Below are positions 18,050-26,742 of a stretch of DNA of 64,000 nucleotides, one piece after another. Source of the stretch: Nonomuraea typhae (GTDB lineage Bacteria > Actinomycetota > Actinomycetes > Streptosporangiales > Streptosporangiaceae); assembly GCF_009760925.1 (NCBI RefSeq), contig NZ_VRLV01000008.1, positions 186,001 to 250,000 of the forward strand. The letters run 5' to 3'. The notes below the pieces were generated by a model. The model did no database searches. It was given only the letters and a program-made list of their open reading frames with translations, and was not told the origin of the DNA. A program made the position numbers and the translations under genes. Positions within the stretch are counted from its first letter, which is position 1. Each line of letters starts with the position of its first letter.

Positions 18050-18116
18050 CGTGGTCCTTTCGGGTACGGCTCCGCGCGCACACGACCGCGATACCGCCTG
18101 GCGGCGTACCTGGCCG

Positions 18117-18136
18117 TGCTCGCGAAAGAGCGAGCA
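18117..18136 (-). terminator. Hairpin between the MFS gene and the ATC-hydrolase gene
   Basis: Perfect 7-bp stem TGCTCGC / GCGAGCA with a 6-nt loop GAAAGA. Placed after the MFS stop and before the ATC-hydrolase start, both on the minus strand. No T tract, so an operator role is also possible. Confidence 0.5.
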
Positions 18137-18189
18137 GGCCAGCGCGCTCCACCGACCAACCAGGCGCTGACAAGCTTTACGTGAATATG

Positions 18190-19371
18190 TCAGCGCAAGT
18201 CTGGCACGCGGCTCGCGGCCACGTCCAACCGGGCCGTCAGCGTCCGCCACAACAACGCCGTGGTCACCAGCGACCCGGCCGCCGCCAGCACGATCGTCCA
18301 GTTGACCGCCACCACTTCGGCCACCGTCCCGGTCAGCGTCGCGGCCAGCGCCTGCCCGGTCTGCATGCCGCTCCCGGCCAGCCCGAGCGCCTGCCCGCGC
18401 AACCGCTCGGGCACCGCATCCAGGTAGCGCTCCTGCGTCCCGAGATGCCCGGCGAAGCCGAACGAGGCCACCGCCACCAGCACCGCCGCCACCCACACCC
18501 CCGGCGAGAAGGCGAACATCAGGTACGGCACGGCCAGCAGCACGTACAACGGCACCGCCAGCCGCAGCCGGGAGTCCGGGCTCGTCCACCTGCCCACGAC
18601 CGCGTCCCCGGCCAGCATCCCCCCGGCCGCCGCCATGAACAGCACCCCCGCGGACGCCCCGGCGAACGGCACGAACAGCGCCTCCGCCCCGACGATCAGC
18701 CCGTTCGGCACCCACTGCGCCAGCAGCAGGCCCCGGACCGCCCGATCGCCCAGCAGCGCCCGCGTCCCGCCGCGCGTGCGCCCGCCGGTGGACCGCGGTG
18801 CCCTGGCCCGGAGCCCGAACCGGTAGATCCCGCCCACCACCACGGCCATCCCGGCCGCGGCCAGCAGCGCCGCCTTGGGACCGATGGCGGTCAGGAGCAG
18901 TCCGGCCACGCCGTACCCGGCGATCTGCATCGCGCCGACGGCCATGTTGAGCACCGAGCGGCCGAGCACGTAGCCGTTGCCCGGCAGCAGGTCGGCCACC
19001 AGCGCCAGCCCGGCCGCCCGGACCGGCGATTCGAGGAAGCCGACCACCATGACGACGGCGAGCATCCCCCAGACCGGCAGCGCCCCGGAGGCGATCAGCA
19101 CCAGCATGGCCGCCCGCACCACCTCCCAGCCCGCCATCACCGGCCTGGGCGGCAGCCGGTCGGCCAGGGAGCCGATCGTCAGCGCGCCCAGCACCTGCGG
19201 CAGGAACCCGGCCAGATAGGCGACCGCGGCCAGGAACGGCGAGCCGGTGTGCGCGTACACCAGCGTGGACAGCGCGAGCATCGTCATCGTGCCGCCGGCC
19301 ACGGCGCCGGTCTGCCCCGCGAACAACACCCGGAACTCGGCAACGGCGAAAACATCCTGATAAGTCCGCAT
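18190..19371 (-). CDS. MFS efflux transporter
   Basis: A 393-residue, twelve-helix major facilitator protein of the MdfA/enterobactin-exporter-like group (RVLFAGQTGAVAGGTMTMLALSTLVY at the first helix; GSLADRLPPRPVMAG for the family motif A loop between helices 2 and 3). Substrate unknown; a drug or metabolite exporter is likely. Divergent from an ArsR-type regulator with only 58 bp between them. A 17-bp palindrome touches its start codon, the usual arrangement for a regulator controlling its own exporter. Confidence 0.85.
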   Translation of the reverse strand: MRTYQDVFAVAEFRVLFAGQTGAVAGGTMTMLALSTLVYAHTGSPFLAAVAYLAGFLPQVLGALTIGSLADRLPPRPVMAGWEVVRAAMLVLIASGALPVWGMLAVVMVVGFLESPVRAAGLALVADLLPGNGYVLGRSVLNMAVGAMQIAGYGVAGLLLTAIGPKAALLAAAGMAVVVGGIYRFGLRARAPRSTGGRTRGGTRALLGDRAVRGLLLAQWVPNGLIVGAEALFVPFAGASAGVLFMAAAGGMLAGDAVVGRWTSPDSRLRLAVPLYVLLAVPYLMFAFSPGVWVAAVLVAVASFGFAGHLGTQERYLDAVPERLRGQALGLAGSGMQTGQALAATLTGTVAEVVAVNWTIVLAAAGSLVTTALLWRTLTARLDVAASRVPDLR

Positions 19372-19388
19372 GCGGTGAGGATCACCGC
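19372..19388. promoter_or_regulatory. Operator candidate GCGGTGA-GGA-TCACCGC
   Basis: Perfect 7-bp inverted repeat with a 3-bp centre, immediately upstream of the MFS ATG and inside the 58-bp divergent gap. Likely binding site of the ArsR-type protein at 19430. Confidence 0.6.
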
Positions 19389-19429
19389 GCGTCCCGCGCC
19401 TTGGCTAACCTTTCGGCAGGAGGCGAAAG

Positions 19430-20383
19430 ATGGCGTATCTGGAGTGCACGCCGGAAGACCTGACGAAGACCCGGTTCGCGCTGTCGCCGATGTCGCAGGC
19501 CATCGGCGCGCTGGGCGCGCTCGGCGGGCGCGTGGTCCCGGGCATCGCGCAGTGGACGGCGCGGGTGCGCGAGCCGTACCGCCGGTTACGCGCGGCCACC
19601 CCCGTCCTGCGCGCGCTCGACGAGCTGATGCAGTTCACCACGTACGTCCCCGACTTCTTCTGCGTGCCGCCCGAGGGGCTGGAGACCACGTTCGAGCAAG
19701 AGGTGCGGGCGGTGCGCGCGATCACCGACGAGCGGGCCCTCGCCGACCTGCGTCTCGCCTACGGCGTGCGGCCCATCGATCCCGTGCTCGCCGCCCCGGA
19801 CGTCGCCGTCCGGGTGGCCGACGCGCTCGCCCTGCTCTGGGACTCCCTCCTGGCCGACGACTGGCCGCGGCTGCGCGCCCTGCTCGAACGCGACGTGATC
19901 ATGCGCGCGGGACGGCTCAGCGTGTACGGCTGGGCCCGCGTGTTCGCGTGCATGGACCTCGACATGATCAACGACGGCTCGACGATCCGGCTGGGCAGGT
20001 GGCCGGGTTCGGTGCATCGGCTGGGCGGCGTCGGGCTGGTGCTCATACCCAACGTGTTCGGGATGACGTGCCTCTATCTCGACCCGCCGCGTTCCTACGG
20101 CAGCACCTACCAGGCCCTGGGGGCGGCCGCCCTGTGGGAGTCGCCCGCACCCGCCCCCGCCCTGGCGGAGTTGCTGGGCAGGGGACGCGCCACCGTACTC
20201 CAGGCCCTGGACGGGCCCGCCACCACCACGCAGCTCGTCGCGCAACTGTCGATGACGCTCGGCGGGGTCGGCGACCATCTCGGGGTGCTCCGGCGGGCCG
20301 GGCTGGTGACCAGGGCTCGGAGCGGCAGATGGGTGCTCTACAGCCGTACGCCCATGGGCGACGCGCTCATCGGGCCGCAGTGA
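19430..20383 (+). CDS. ArsR/SmtB-type regulator with DUF5937-like N-terminus
   Basis: A 317-residue regulator. The N-terminal ~230 residues resemble the DUF5937 region (FALSPMSQAIGALGAL; YVPDFFCVPPEGLETTFEQE; GLVLIPNVFGMTCLYLDPP) and presumably bind a ligand. The C-terminal ~75 residues form a winged helix (RATVLQALDGPATTTQLVAQ...GGVGDHLGVLRRAGLVTRARSG). GGCAGGAGG precedes the ATG. Divergent from the MFS exporter, which it probably represses. Its last codons overlap the convergent OmpA-domain gene by 17 bp. Confidence 0.82.
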   Translation: MAYLECTPEDLTKTRFALSPMSQAIGALGALGGRVVPGIAQWTARVREPYRRLRAATPVLRALDELMQFTTYVPDFFCVPPEGLETTFEQEVRAVRAITDERALADLRLAYGVRPIDPVLAAPDVAVRVADALALLWDSLLADDWPRLRALLERDVIMRAGRLSVYGWARVFACMDLDMINDGSTIRLGRWPGSVHRLGGVGLVLIPNVFGMTCLYLDPPRSYGSTYQALGAAALWESPAPAPALAELLGRGRATVLQALDGPATTTQLVAQLSMTLGGVGDHLGVLRRAGLVTRARSGRWVLYSRTPMGDALIGPQ

Positions 20384-20894
20384 ACACGATCTCCACCCGG
20401 CGGTTCTTGGCCCGGTTCTTCTCCTGAGGGCGGCCGTCGACCAGGTTCGCCAGCTTGGGGCGGGCTTCGCCGTACCCCTTGACGTCGAAGGCCGTGCCGG
20501 TCAGCCCGCCCTGGAGCGCCCGGCGGACCGCTTCGGCGCGGCGGCGGGAGAGGGTCAGGTTGTAGGCGTCCGCGCCCTGGTCGTCGGTGTGGCCCTCGAT
20601 CGTGACCACGCCTCCGGCGCCCTCCGCCTTGATCTTCGCCGCCACCTCGGTCAGGCGCCGGCCGGCCTTCGCGGTCAGGGTCCACTTGTCCAGGGCGAAC
20701 AGGACGTCGCTGGTCAGCGCCACGCGTACCTGGTCGCCCTGCTTCGTCTCGCTCTCGGCGCCGTCCAGCGACTCGACCTCCGGGACGATGTCCTCGACCG
20801 GGAAGACCAGGTCCTCCACGGGGAGCGTGGCGGCCGGGGGCGGCGTCGGTGACACCGCGATCAGCACCGCGGCCAGGCTAAGAGAGAGGGACAT
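20367..20894 (-). CDS. OmpA-family (peptidoglycan-binding) exported protein
   Basis: A 175-residue protein: short hydrophobic export signal (MSLSLSLAAVLIAVSPT), acidic linker (PVEDLVFPVEDIVPEVESLDG), then an OmpA C-terminal domain (FALDKWTLTAKAGRRLTEVAAKI; GHTDDQGADAYNLTLSRRRAEAVRRAL; GYGEARPKLAN; NRAKNRRVEIVF) with the conserved Asp and Arg residues that hold diaminopimelate in peptidoglycan. In a monoderm it would tether to the wall rather than to an outer membrane. Overlaps the upstream lipoprotein gene by 17 bp, so both are one transcript. Confidence 0.86.
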   Translation of the reverse strand: MSLSLSLAAVLIAVSPTPPPAATLPVEDLVFPVEDIVPEVESLDGAESETKQGDQVRVALTSDVLFALDKWTLTAKAGRRLTEVAAKIKAEGAGGVVTIEGHTDDQGADAYNLTLSRRRAEAVRRALQGGLTGTAFDVKGYGEARPKLANLVDGRPQEKNRAKNRRVEIVFTAAR

Positions 20895-21480
20895 CGTTGA
20901 ACACTCCGAGGTCGCCCATCTCCACGTTGACCTTGGTGACGTCGGCGGGAGGGGCGCCGTAGACCGCGTACATCTCCATCGCGCCGCCGCCCGCCTTCAG
21001 ATGCTGGTTGACCCGGCTGCAGACGCAGGCCGCGTTCTCGCCGGTGCCGTTGCGGGCCACCCGGTAGCGCTTGCCGTTGACCGCGTCGATCAGGGCGACC
21101 GCGGAGGTGGTGAAGTCCAGGGTGTCGGTGCCCAGGTTGCTGCCGATGTACCAGCTCTCGTCGGCGCTGGTGTTGGTGACCGTCCAGGTCAGGGTGACCG
21201 TTTTGCCGGTGCGCTTCAGCTGGGTGATGTCGATGCGCAGGGTGGAGTCGTCGTGCTTGACCTTGCGGCTGACGACGGCCGGGAGCGCGGCCGCCTCGGC
21301 GGGCTGCTGCTCGGTGGGTTGTTCCGTCGGCTGGGTCGTCTCCTGCTTGGTCTCGGAGGTGGGGGCGGGGCTGCTCGCCTGCTTCTCCTCGCCGCCCGCG
21401 CCCACCTGGGCCGGCAGCATGCCGCAGCCGGCCAGGGCCGGGATCGCCAGCAGGAGGGCGAGCTTGTTGCGCATCGTCAT
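20878..21480 (-). CDS. Lipoprotein of unknown function
   Basis: A 200-residue lipoprotein: lipobox ALAGC (Cys19), Ser/Thr/Gln/Glu/Pro-rich tether (about 25-65), then a beta-rich domain resembling DUF4352/telomeric-repeat-like immunoglobulin folds (VTLTWTVTNTSADESWYIG, LIDAVNGKRY). A second ATG two codons in (21474) is an alternative start. AAAGGTGAC lies just upstream. Translationally coupled to the OmpA-domain gene, so the pair may form a membrane-to-wall bridge. Confidence 0.75.
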   Translation of the reverse strand: MTMRNKLALLLAIPALAGCGMLPAQVGAGGEEKQASSPAPTSETKQETTQPTEQPTEQQPAEAAALPAVVSRKVKHDDSTLRIDITQLKRTGKTVTLTWTVTNTSADESWYIGSNLGTDTLDFTTSAVALIDAVNGKRYRVARNGTGENAACVCSRVNQHLKAGGGAMEMYAVYGAPPADVTKVNVEMGDLGVFNDVPLS

Positions 21481-21504
21481 GTCACCTTTCTAGGAGGGCG
21501 ACAT

Positions 21505-24378
21505 TCAGGATCCGTATAGCCCGCGACGCCGCCGCGCCTCCCGCGCCAGCCTGTCCGCCTCGGCCAGGCCGGGCCGATCGCCGAGCAGGTCAAACTCTCC
21601 CATAGCACTCTCAATTACCTCAACAGCCACATCTACCTCATCCAGGTCGAGATGTGCCTCAGCCCTGACAAGCAGCGCCTGCCCCGTCCCCCGCCGATCG
21701 CCGAACTCCCGGAACACCTCGGCGGCCTGCGCCGCCACCCGCGCATCCGGACGCCCCTCCGCCCGCGCGATCCTGGCCAGCGCCAGAAGGCTCGCCGCCT
21801 CCGGCAGCCGGTCACCGAGCCGCCGATTGATCACCAGGCGCCGCTCGGCGCACTCACGCGCCTCCTTGAGCCGCCCGCCCTCAAGATGCTGTACGGCGAG
21901 GCCCAGCAACGCCTCGGCCTCGCCCCGCGGGTCCCCCAGCGCCAGATACCCCGCCAAACTCTCCTCCAGCAGGCGCCGGTCACCGCGCAACGCCCCGAGC
22001 GCCCGCAGGGTGTCGGCCCTGCCCCGCTGGTCACCGGCCTCCTCGAACACGGCGAGGCAGCGGGTGAACGCCCGCTCATCCCCCGTGACCAGCCCCAGCC
22101 TCAGGGTGACCCGGGCCAGCTCCAGCCCCTGAACCAGCGGCTGCGCGGCCCGCAGCGCCGCGGCGGCCGCCGCGGTGTTCCCCTCCCGCCGGTGAAGATC
22201 GGCCAGGCCCCGCAGGAGCAGCGCCTCACCCTGCCGATGCCCGGCCGCCCTGGCCGCGTCGAGCCCGGTGGCGGTCGTCTCGTGCCAGTCGTCGTGATGC
22301 GCGCCCAGTTCGTAGAAGGGCGCCAGGTAGAAGGCCAGCCGCCATGCCGCCTCATGCAGTCCTGCCCGGTGGAAGTCGTTCACGCATGCGGACAGGAACC
22401 GCCTCTCGGACCGCAGCCAGCCCGCTGACTCCCGCAGCATGATGGTCGCCGGCATCTGCTCCTCGGTCCGCGCCACGGTCCGCCCGGAACCCGGCTCCGC
22501 GGGCAACAGCAACCGCCTGGCCCGCCTGGCCCGATCGAGCACCTCCCCGGCCACGTCCCGCAGCACCTCGCCGGCGGCCGGGAGGGGTTCCTCCGTGGTC
22601 AGGCATTCTGCCGCGTAGATGCGGGTGAGGTCGTGCCAGCCGTACCGTTCCTGTCCTGACTCGTCCAGGCCGCGCGACTGCAGCAACCCCGCCTCGGCCA
22701 GGCCCTCCAGGTCGCCGAACACCCACGCGGCGAAGTCGGGGGCGGACAGGACGCCCAGGCGGCGGAACAGGGCGCGTTCCCGATCGGCCAGGCCGTCATA
22801 GCCGAGGGCCAGGCTGCCGCGGACGGCCAGGTCGCCGGCGGCCAGCTCGTCCAGCCGGCGCCGTTCGTCACTCAGGCGCCCGGCCAGATGCGCGAGGGTC
22901 CAGCCGGGTTTCCTGGCCAGGCGGGATCCGGCCACGCGCAGGGCGAGCGGGAGGTGCCCGCACAGGTGGGCGATGCGGGCCGCCGCTTCGGGCTCGGCGG
23001 CCAGGCGGCCGGGGCCGGCCATCTCGGCCAGCAGGTCCACGGCCTCCTGAGGGTTCAGGACGCCCAGTTCGAACGCGCGGGACGCCTCCAGGCCCGACAG
23101 CGGCGAACGACTGGTGATCAGCGTCATGCTGCCCGCGCCGGTGGGGAGCAGAGGGCGTACCCGCGCCTCGTCCACGGCGTCGTCCAGGACCACGAGCAGC
23201 CTTCTGGAGGCGGTCATGCTCCGGTAGAGCCGTACGCGCTCCGCCATCGCCGCCGGGACCGCGCCCTCCGGGCAGCCGAGCGAGCGCAGCAGGTCCTCCA
23301 GCACGGCTCCGGGAGCCCGCTCGCGCAGGGTCGCGAACAACACCCCGCCGGGAAACCCACCGGCCGCGAGGGCCGCCGCGTGTACGGCCACCGCCGTCTT
23401 CCCCGACCCGGGCGCCCCATGCAGCACCAGGTGAACGGGCGCCCCCGAAGGCGGCGGCGTGGCGTCACGAATCCACCGCAGGACCGCGGCCCGCCCCGTG
23501 AAATCCGAAATATCCGGCGGCACCTCATACGGCGGCGCCACCGTCTCCTCCCCCTGGAGAACCTTGGCGTGCGCCTCCCGCAGTTCCGCCCCCGGCTCCA
23601 GGCCGAGCTCGTCCACCAGCACCCGGCGAGCATCCTGGTAGGCGGCGAGCGCGTCCGACCGCCGCCCCGCCAGCCGCAGAGCCGTGATCAGCTGAGCCCA
23701 GGCCCGCTCCCGCAGCGGGTAGGCCCCCACCAAGGCCCGCAACTCGCCGACGACCTCGCCGCCGCGCCCCAGCTGAAGGTCCAGCTCAACCCGTTCCTCG
23801 AGCGCGCTCAGCCGCAGCTCCTCCAGAGGTACGGCATGCGAACGCCGCAGGTGAGCCGAGTCCACGTCGGCCAGCGCGACCGTCCCGCGCCACAGCCCGA
23901 GGGCCGCCCGCAACGCGTCGGCCGCCTGGGACAGATTCCCGGCCCCTCTGGCCCGCCGCCCCCGCTCGACAAGCTGCTCGAACCGATACCAATCCACCCG
24001 CTCCGGCTCCACCTCCAGCAGATAGCCGCCGGGAACCGTCCGGATCCCCTCCACCAGCTTCCGCAACGCACTGATGTACACCCGCAACACCGGCTCCGCC
24101 GACACCGGCGGATCGTCGTCCCAGACCACGGCCATGAGCCGCGCCAGCGGCACCGTCCGCCCGGGTGACAGCAGCAGAGCGGCCAGCACAGCCCGATGCT
24201 TGGCCGCCCCCGGCACCACCCCACCCGGCCCCACCAACGGCCCCAACACCCCAAGCGCCCCAGAAACGCCAGGCGGCCGGGAGGGGAAGGGTGGGTTGGG
24301 GTTCACTGGTGACCCGGACGGGGCGGGCGGCTTGGCGTTCACGGGTGGCTCGGACCGAGTGGGCGGGTTGGGGTTCAC
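21505..24378 (-). CDS. AfsR/SARP-family regulator with NB-ARC and TPR domains
   Basis: A 957-residue STAND regulator. After a repetitive N-terminus come an OmpR-type winged helix (HRAVLAALLLSPGRTVPLARL...LRVYISALRKLVEG), the BTAD domain (WYRFEQLVERGRRA...LAAYQDARRVLVDELGLEPG), an NB-ARC ATPase with P-loop HGAPGSGKTAV, Walker B LLVVLDDAVD and GHLPLALRVAG, and C-terminal TPR-like helices. SARPs activate secondary-metabolite promoters, and AfsR is switched by Ser/Thr kinases. GTG 24378 is chosen because it overlaps the kinase stop as GTGA. The three 36-bp repeats at this start are unusual. Confidence 0.92.
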   Translation of the reverse strand: MNPNPPTRSEPPVNAKPPAPSGSPVNPNPPFPSRPPGVSGALGVLGPLVGPGGVVPGAAKHRAVLAALLLSPGRTVPLARLMAVVWDDDPPVSAEPVLRVYISALRKLVEGIRTVPGGYLLEVEPERVDWYRFEQLVERGRRARGAGNLSQAADALRAALGLWRGTVALADVDSAHLRRSHAVPLEELRLSALEERVELDLQLGRGGEVVGELRALVGAYPLRERAWAQLITALRLAGRRSDALAAYQDARRVLVDELGLEPGAELREAHAKVLQGEETVAPPYEVPPDISDFTGRAAVLRWIRDATPPPSGAPVHLVLHGAPGSGKTAVAVHAAALAAGGFPGGVLFATLRERAPGAVLEDLLRSLGCPEGAVPAAMAERVRLYRSMTASRRLLVVLDDAVDEARVRPLLPTGAGSMTLITSRSPLSGLEASRAFELGVLNPQEAVDLLAEMAGPGRLAAEPEAAARIAHLCGHLPLALRVAGSRLARKPGWTLAHLAGRLSDERRRLDELAAGDLAVRGSLALGYDGLADRERALFRRLGVLSAPDFAAWVFGDLEGLAEAGLLQSRGLDESGQERYGWHDLTRIYAAECLTTEEPLPAAGEVLRDVAGEVLDRARRARRLLLPAEPGSGRTVARTEEQMPATIMLRESAGWLRSERRFLSACVNDFHRAGLHEAAWRLAFYLAPFYELGAHHDDWHETTATGLDAARAAGHRQGEALLLRGLADLHRREGNTAAAAAALRAAQPLVQGLELARVTLRLGLVTGDERAFTRCLAVFEEAGDQRGRADTLRALGALRGDRRLLEESLAGYLALGDPRGEAEALLGLAVQHLEGGRLKEARECAERRLVINRRLGDRLPEAASLLALARIARAEGRPDARVAAQAAEVFREFGDRRGTGQALLVRAEAHLDLDEVDVAVEVIESAMGEFDLLGDRPGLAEADRLAREARRRRGLYGS
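24271..24378 (-). repeat. Three 36-bp tandem repeats across the SARP start
   Basis: Units 24378-24343, 24342-24307 and 24306-24271 each begin GTGAAC and encode VN(P/A)(N/K)PP-x6. The 18-bp string TCCGAGCCACCCGTGAAC occurs with only its first base changed (A for T) at the kinase end/SARP start and exactly at the unit 1/unit 2 border. The overlap itself has therefore been duplicated. Confidence 0.85.
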
Positions 24379-25931
24379 GGGTGGCTCGGATCCAGGGTGA
24401 AGGTGGCGAAGCGTACGCGCAGGTCCCCGTTGCCGGCGGGCGCCGCGTGCACGCCGGCGTTGTCCGCCCGGTAGGGCCGGTCGGTGTCGACGGCCTCGCC
24501 GATCTTGCGGCCGTTGACCCACAGGGCCAGCGCCACCCGGTCGGCGTCACCGGCGCACCGAGCCACGATGCGGGTCTCGGCCCCGGTCTTCACCTGCGCC
24601 GGGCCGTACAGGATGGTGGGCTGCCCGCCCGCGCGCCGTTTGACGATCGTGGCCTGCCCGCCCGCGTTGACGGAGAACTCGTACCGGTCGCCCGCGTCCG
24701 GGGTGCCGTGACACCACACGCCGTACTCGCCCGTGCCCTCCTCGATCTTGGCCCGCGCGCTGACCGTCGCCCCCTCCCCCGGCTCGCTCCTGGGCGCGGA
24801 CTTCCACAGCCGCCACCCCGGCTTGGCGGTGAGCACGTACCCGGTGCCGTCCACCCGCGACTCACCGCCCTGCGTGGCGCCGACCGCCCACGCCTGCCCG
24901 AACTCCGCCCGATACGGCCACTTCTCACCGATCAATGCAGGTACGGCTACCGCCGCTCCTGCCACGGCGAGCACCACGGCGACCCCGGCCACCCACGGCC
25001 ACCGCCTGCGACGACCACCGCCGGAAACGACCGGCACCCCGGCGGCGCCCGAAGGCGGGCGGCCCGCCGTACCGGACCCGTCGCCTCCCACGGGGACGGT
25101 CCAGGTGCGCTCCACCACCTCGCTGGCCGCCGCCGGAGCCGCCTGCCGCGTCCCGACGAGCGCGTCGAGCAACTGCTGAGCGCTGGGCCGCCGGGCGGGG
25201 TCCTTGGCCATCGCCCATTCCACGAGCCCACGCAGGCGTTCGTCCAGCCCGTCCAGGTTCGGCCCGTCGTTGACGATCCGGTACAGCACCTCGTGCGGCA
25301 CCCCGCCCCCGAACGGCAGCCGCCCGGTCCCGGCGAAGGCGATCACCCCGCCCCAGGAGAAGACGTCCATGAGGGGGGTGACCGGCTCCCCCCGCACCTG
25401 CTCGGGCGCCATGAACGCCGGGGTGCCGAGGATGGCCTGGCTGACCACGCTCTGGGAGTCCACCAGCTGGGCGATGCCGAAGTCGATCACCCGCGGCCCC
25501 AGCGGGGACAGCAGCACGTTGCCCGGCTTGAGGTCGCGGTGCACGACTCCGGCCCCGTGGATGGAGCTCAGCGCCGTGGCGATGCCCACGGCCAGCGCCT
25601 CCAGGTTCGAGCCGCCGAACGCCCCCTGCTCGCGTACGGCGGCGGCGAGGTCGGGGCCTTTCACGTATTCGGTCACCAGGTAGGCGGTCTCGCCGTCGAA
25701 GCCCGCGTCGATCAGGGGCGCGGTGCAGAACCGGGCCACCCGGCGGGCCGCCGCCACCTCCCGGCCGAAGCGGCGCCGGAAGGCCGGGTCCCTGGCGAGC
25801 TGGGGGTGGATGACCTTGACCGCGGCCAGTTCTCCGGTGGGGCCGGTGGCCAGGTGCACCTCGCCCATGCCGCCCCGGCCGAGCACGCGCCGCAGCGTGT
25901 ACCCGCCGATCACCCGTTCCGTACCGTTCAT
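24375..25931 (-). CDS. Membrane Ser/Thr protein kinase
   Basis: A 518-residue PknB-type kinase: glycine loop GRGGMGEVHLA, catalytic Lys in AAVKVI, HRDLKPGNVLL, the DFG motif in VIDFGIAQL and an activation segment to MAPEQ. A Pro/Gly linker, one membrane helix (WPWVAGVAVVLAVAGAAVAVPAL, about 305-328) and a ~190-residue extracellular beta-rich domain follow (YRAEFGQAWAV, GEYGVWCHG, ADRVALALWVNG), resembling sugar-binding jelly rolls rather than PASTA repeats. Coupled to the SARP gene by a 4-bp overlap, so the regulator is its probable substrate, as AfsK is for AfsR. Confidence 0.92.
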   Translation of the reverse strand: MNGTERVIGGYTLRRVLGRGGMGEVHLATGPTGELAAVKVIHPQLARDPAFRRRFGREVAAARRVARFCTAPLIDAGFDGETAYLVTEYVKGPDLAAAVREQGAFGGSNLEALAVGIATALSSIHGAGVVHRDLKPGNVLLSPLGPRVIDFGIAQLVDSQSVVSQAILGTPAFMAPEQVRGEPVTPLMDVFSWGGVIAFAGTGRLPFGGGVPHEVLYRIVNDGPNLDGLDERLRGLVEWAMAKDPARRPSAQQLLDALVGTRQAAPAAASEVVERTWTVPVGGDGSGTAGRPPSGAAGVPVVSGGGRRRRWPWVAGVAVVLAVAGAAVAVPALIGEKWPYRAEFGQAWAVGATQGGESRVDGTGYVLTAKPGWRLWKSAPRSEPGEGATVSARAKIEEGTGEYGVWCHGTPDAGDRYEFSVNAGGQATIVKRRAGGQPTILYGPAQVKTGAETRIVARCAGDADRVALALWVNGRKIGEAVDTDRPYRADNAGVHAAPAGNGDLRVRFATFTLDPSHP

Positions 25932-25994
25932 CGCAGGAGACAGGTTAGCCAGATCCCGAAATTTCCGGACCCCCGCCGCCCCTCGCCTTCACCC

Positions 25995-26011
25995 AGGTAA
26001 TGAACTTACCT
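25995..26011. promoter_or_regulatory. Operator candidate AGGTAA-TGAAC-TTACCT
   Basis: Perfect 6-bp inverted repeat with a 5-bp spacer in the AT-rich gap between the divergent kinase and DsbA-like genes, 48 bp upstream of the DsbA ATG. May be bound by the HxlR-type protein encoded just downstream. Confidence 0.45.
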
Positions 26012-26058
26012 AAAAGTGCATACTTCTCCACATTGCACAGACTTTCTATTATCAACAC

Positions 26059-26742
26059 ATGACAAATCACGATATAACGATAAAAGTCGAGCTATTCTCG
26101 GACATGGTCTGCCCGTTCTGTCACATCGGGAAAACCCTCCTCGACCAGGCCCTCGACCAGTTCGACCAGCGCGACCAGGTAGAAGTCGTCTACCGGAGCA
26201 TCCAGCTCGACCCCTCCGCAGCACGCGTCGCCGGAGAAACCCTCCCCGAGCGGGAAATGCGCTTTCACGGCCTGTCCCGCGCGGCGGTCAGCCGGCGCCT
26301 CGGCACGGTCACCGCCATGGCCGAGGCGGCCGGCCTCGCCTACGACCTGGACCGCGCGCTGCCGGTGCACACGTTCGACGCGCACCGGCTGACGCACTTC
26401 GCCGCCGAGTACGGCAAGGCCGGGGAGTTGTCCGGGCGCCTGCTCCAGGCATATACCTCGGAGGGCCGCTCGCTCGCCGACCACGACACCCTGGCCGAGC
26501 TGGCCGCCGAGACCGGCCTGGACGCCGAGGAGGCCAGGGCGGTGCTGGCCTCCGACCGATACGCCGACGCCGTCCGCGCGGACATGGACCGTGCGGCACG
26601 GCTCGGCGTCAGCGGCGTGCCCACGCTGGTGATCGACGGGTATCAGGGGATCCCGGCGATCGAGTCCCCCGCGGTGCTCGTCGAGGTGTTCAGGAAGGCC
26701 CTGGCCCGGGCGGGCGAGCGTGCCGGCGCTGAGCTTCGGTGA
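26059..26742 (+). CDS. FrnE-like DsbA-family oxidoreductase
   Basis: A 227-residue cytosolic thioredoxin-fold protein of the FrnE/polyketide-disulfide-isomerase group: ELFSDMVCPFCHIGK with active-site Cys18-Pro-Phe-Cys21, a helical insertion (about 65-160) and the cis-Pro strand GVSGVPTLVIDG. No signal peptide. It could reduce or isomerise disulfides or bind a small thiol. The first ~20 codons are AT-rich compared with the rest. The 3' end overlaps an HxlR regulator gene on the other strand by 53 bp. Confidence 0.88.
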   Translation: MTNHDITIKVELFSDMVCPFCHIGKTLLDQALDQFDQRDQVEVVYRSIQLDPSAARVAGETLPEREMRFHGLSRAAVSRRLGTVTAMAEAAGLAYDLDRALPVHTFDAHRLTHFAAEYGKAGELSGRLLQAYTSEGRSLADHDTLAELAAETGLDAEEARAVLASDRYADAVRADMDRAARLGVSGVPTLVIDGYQGIPAIESPAVLVEVFRKALARAGERAGAELR

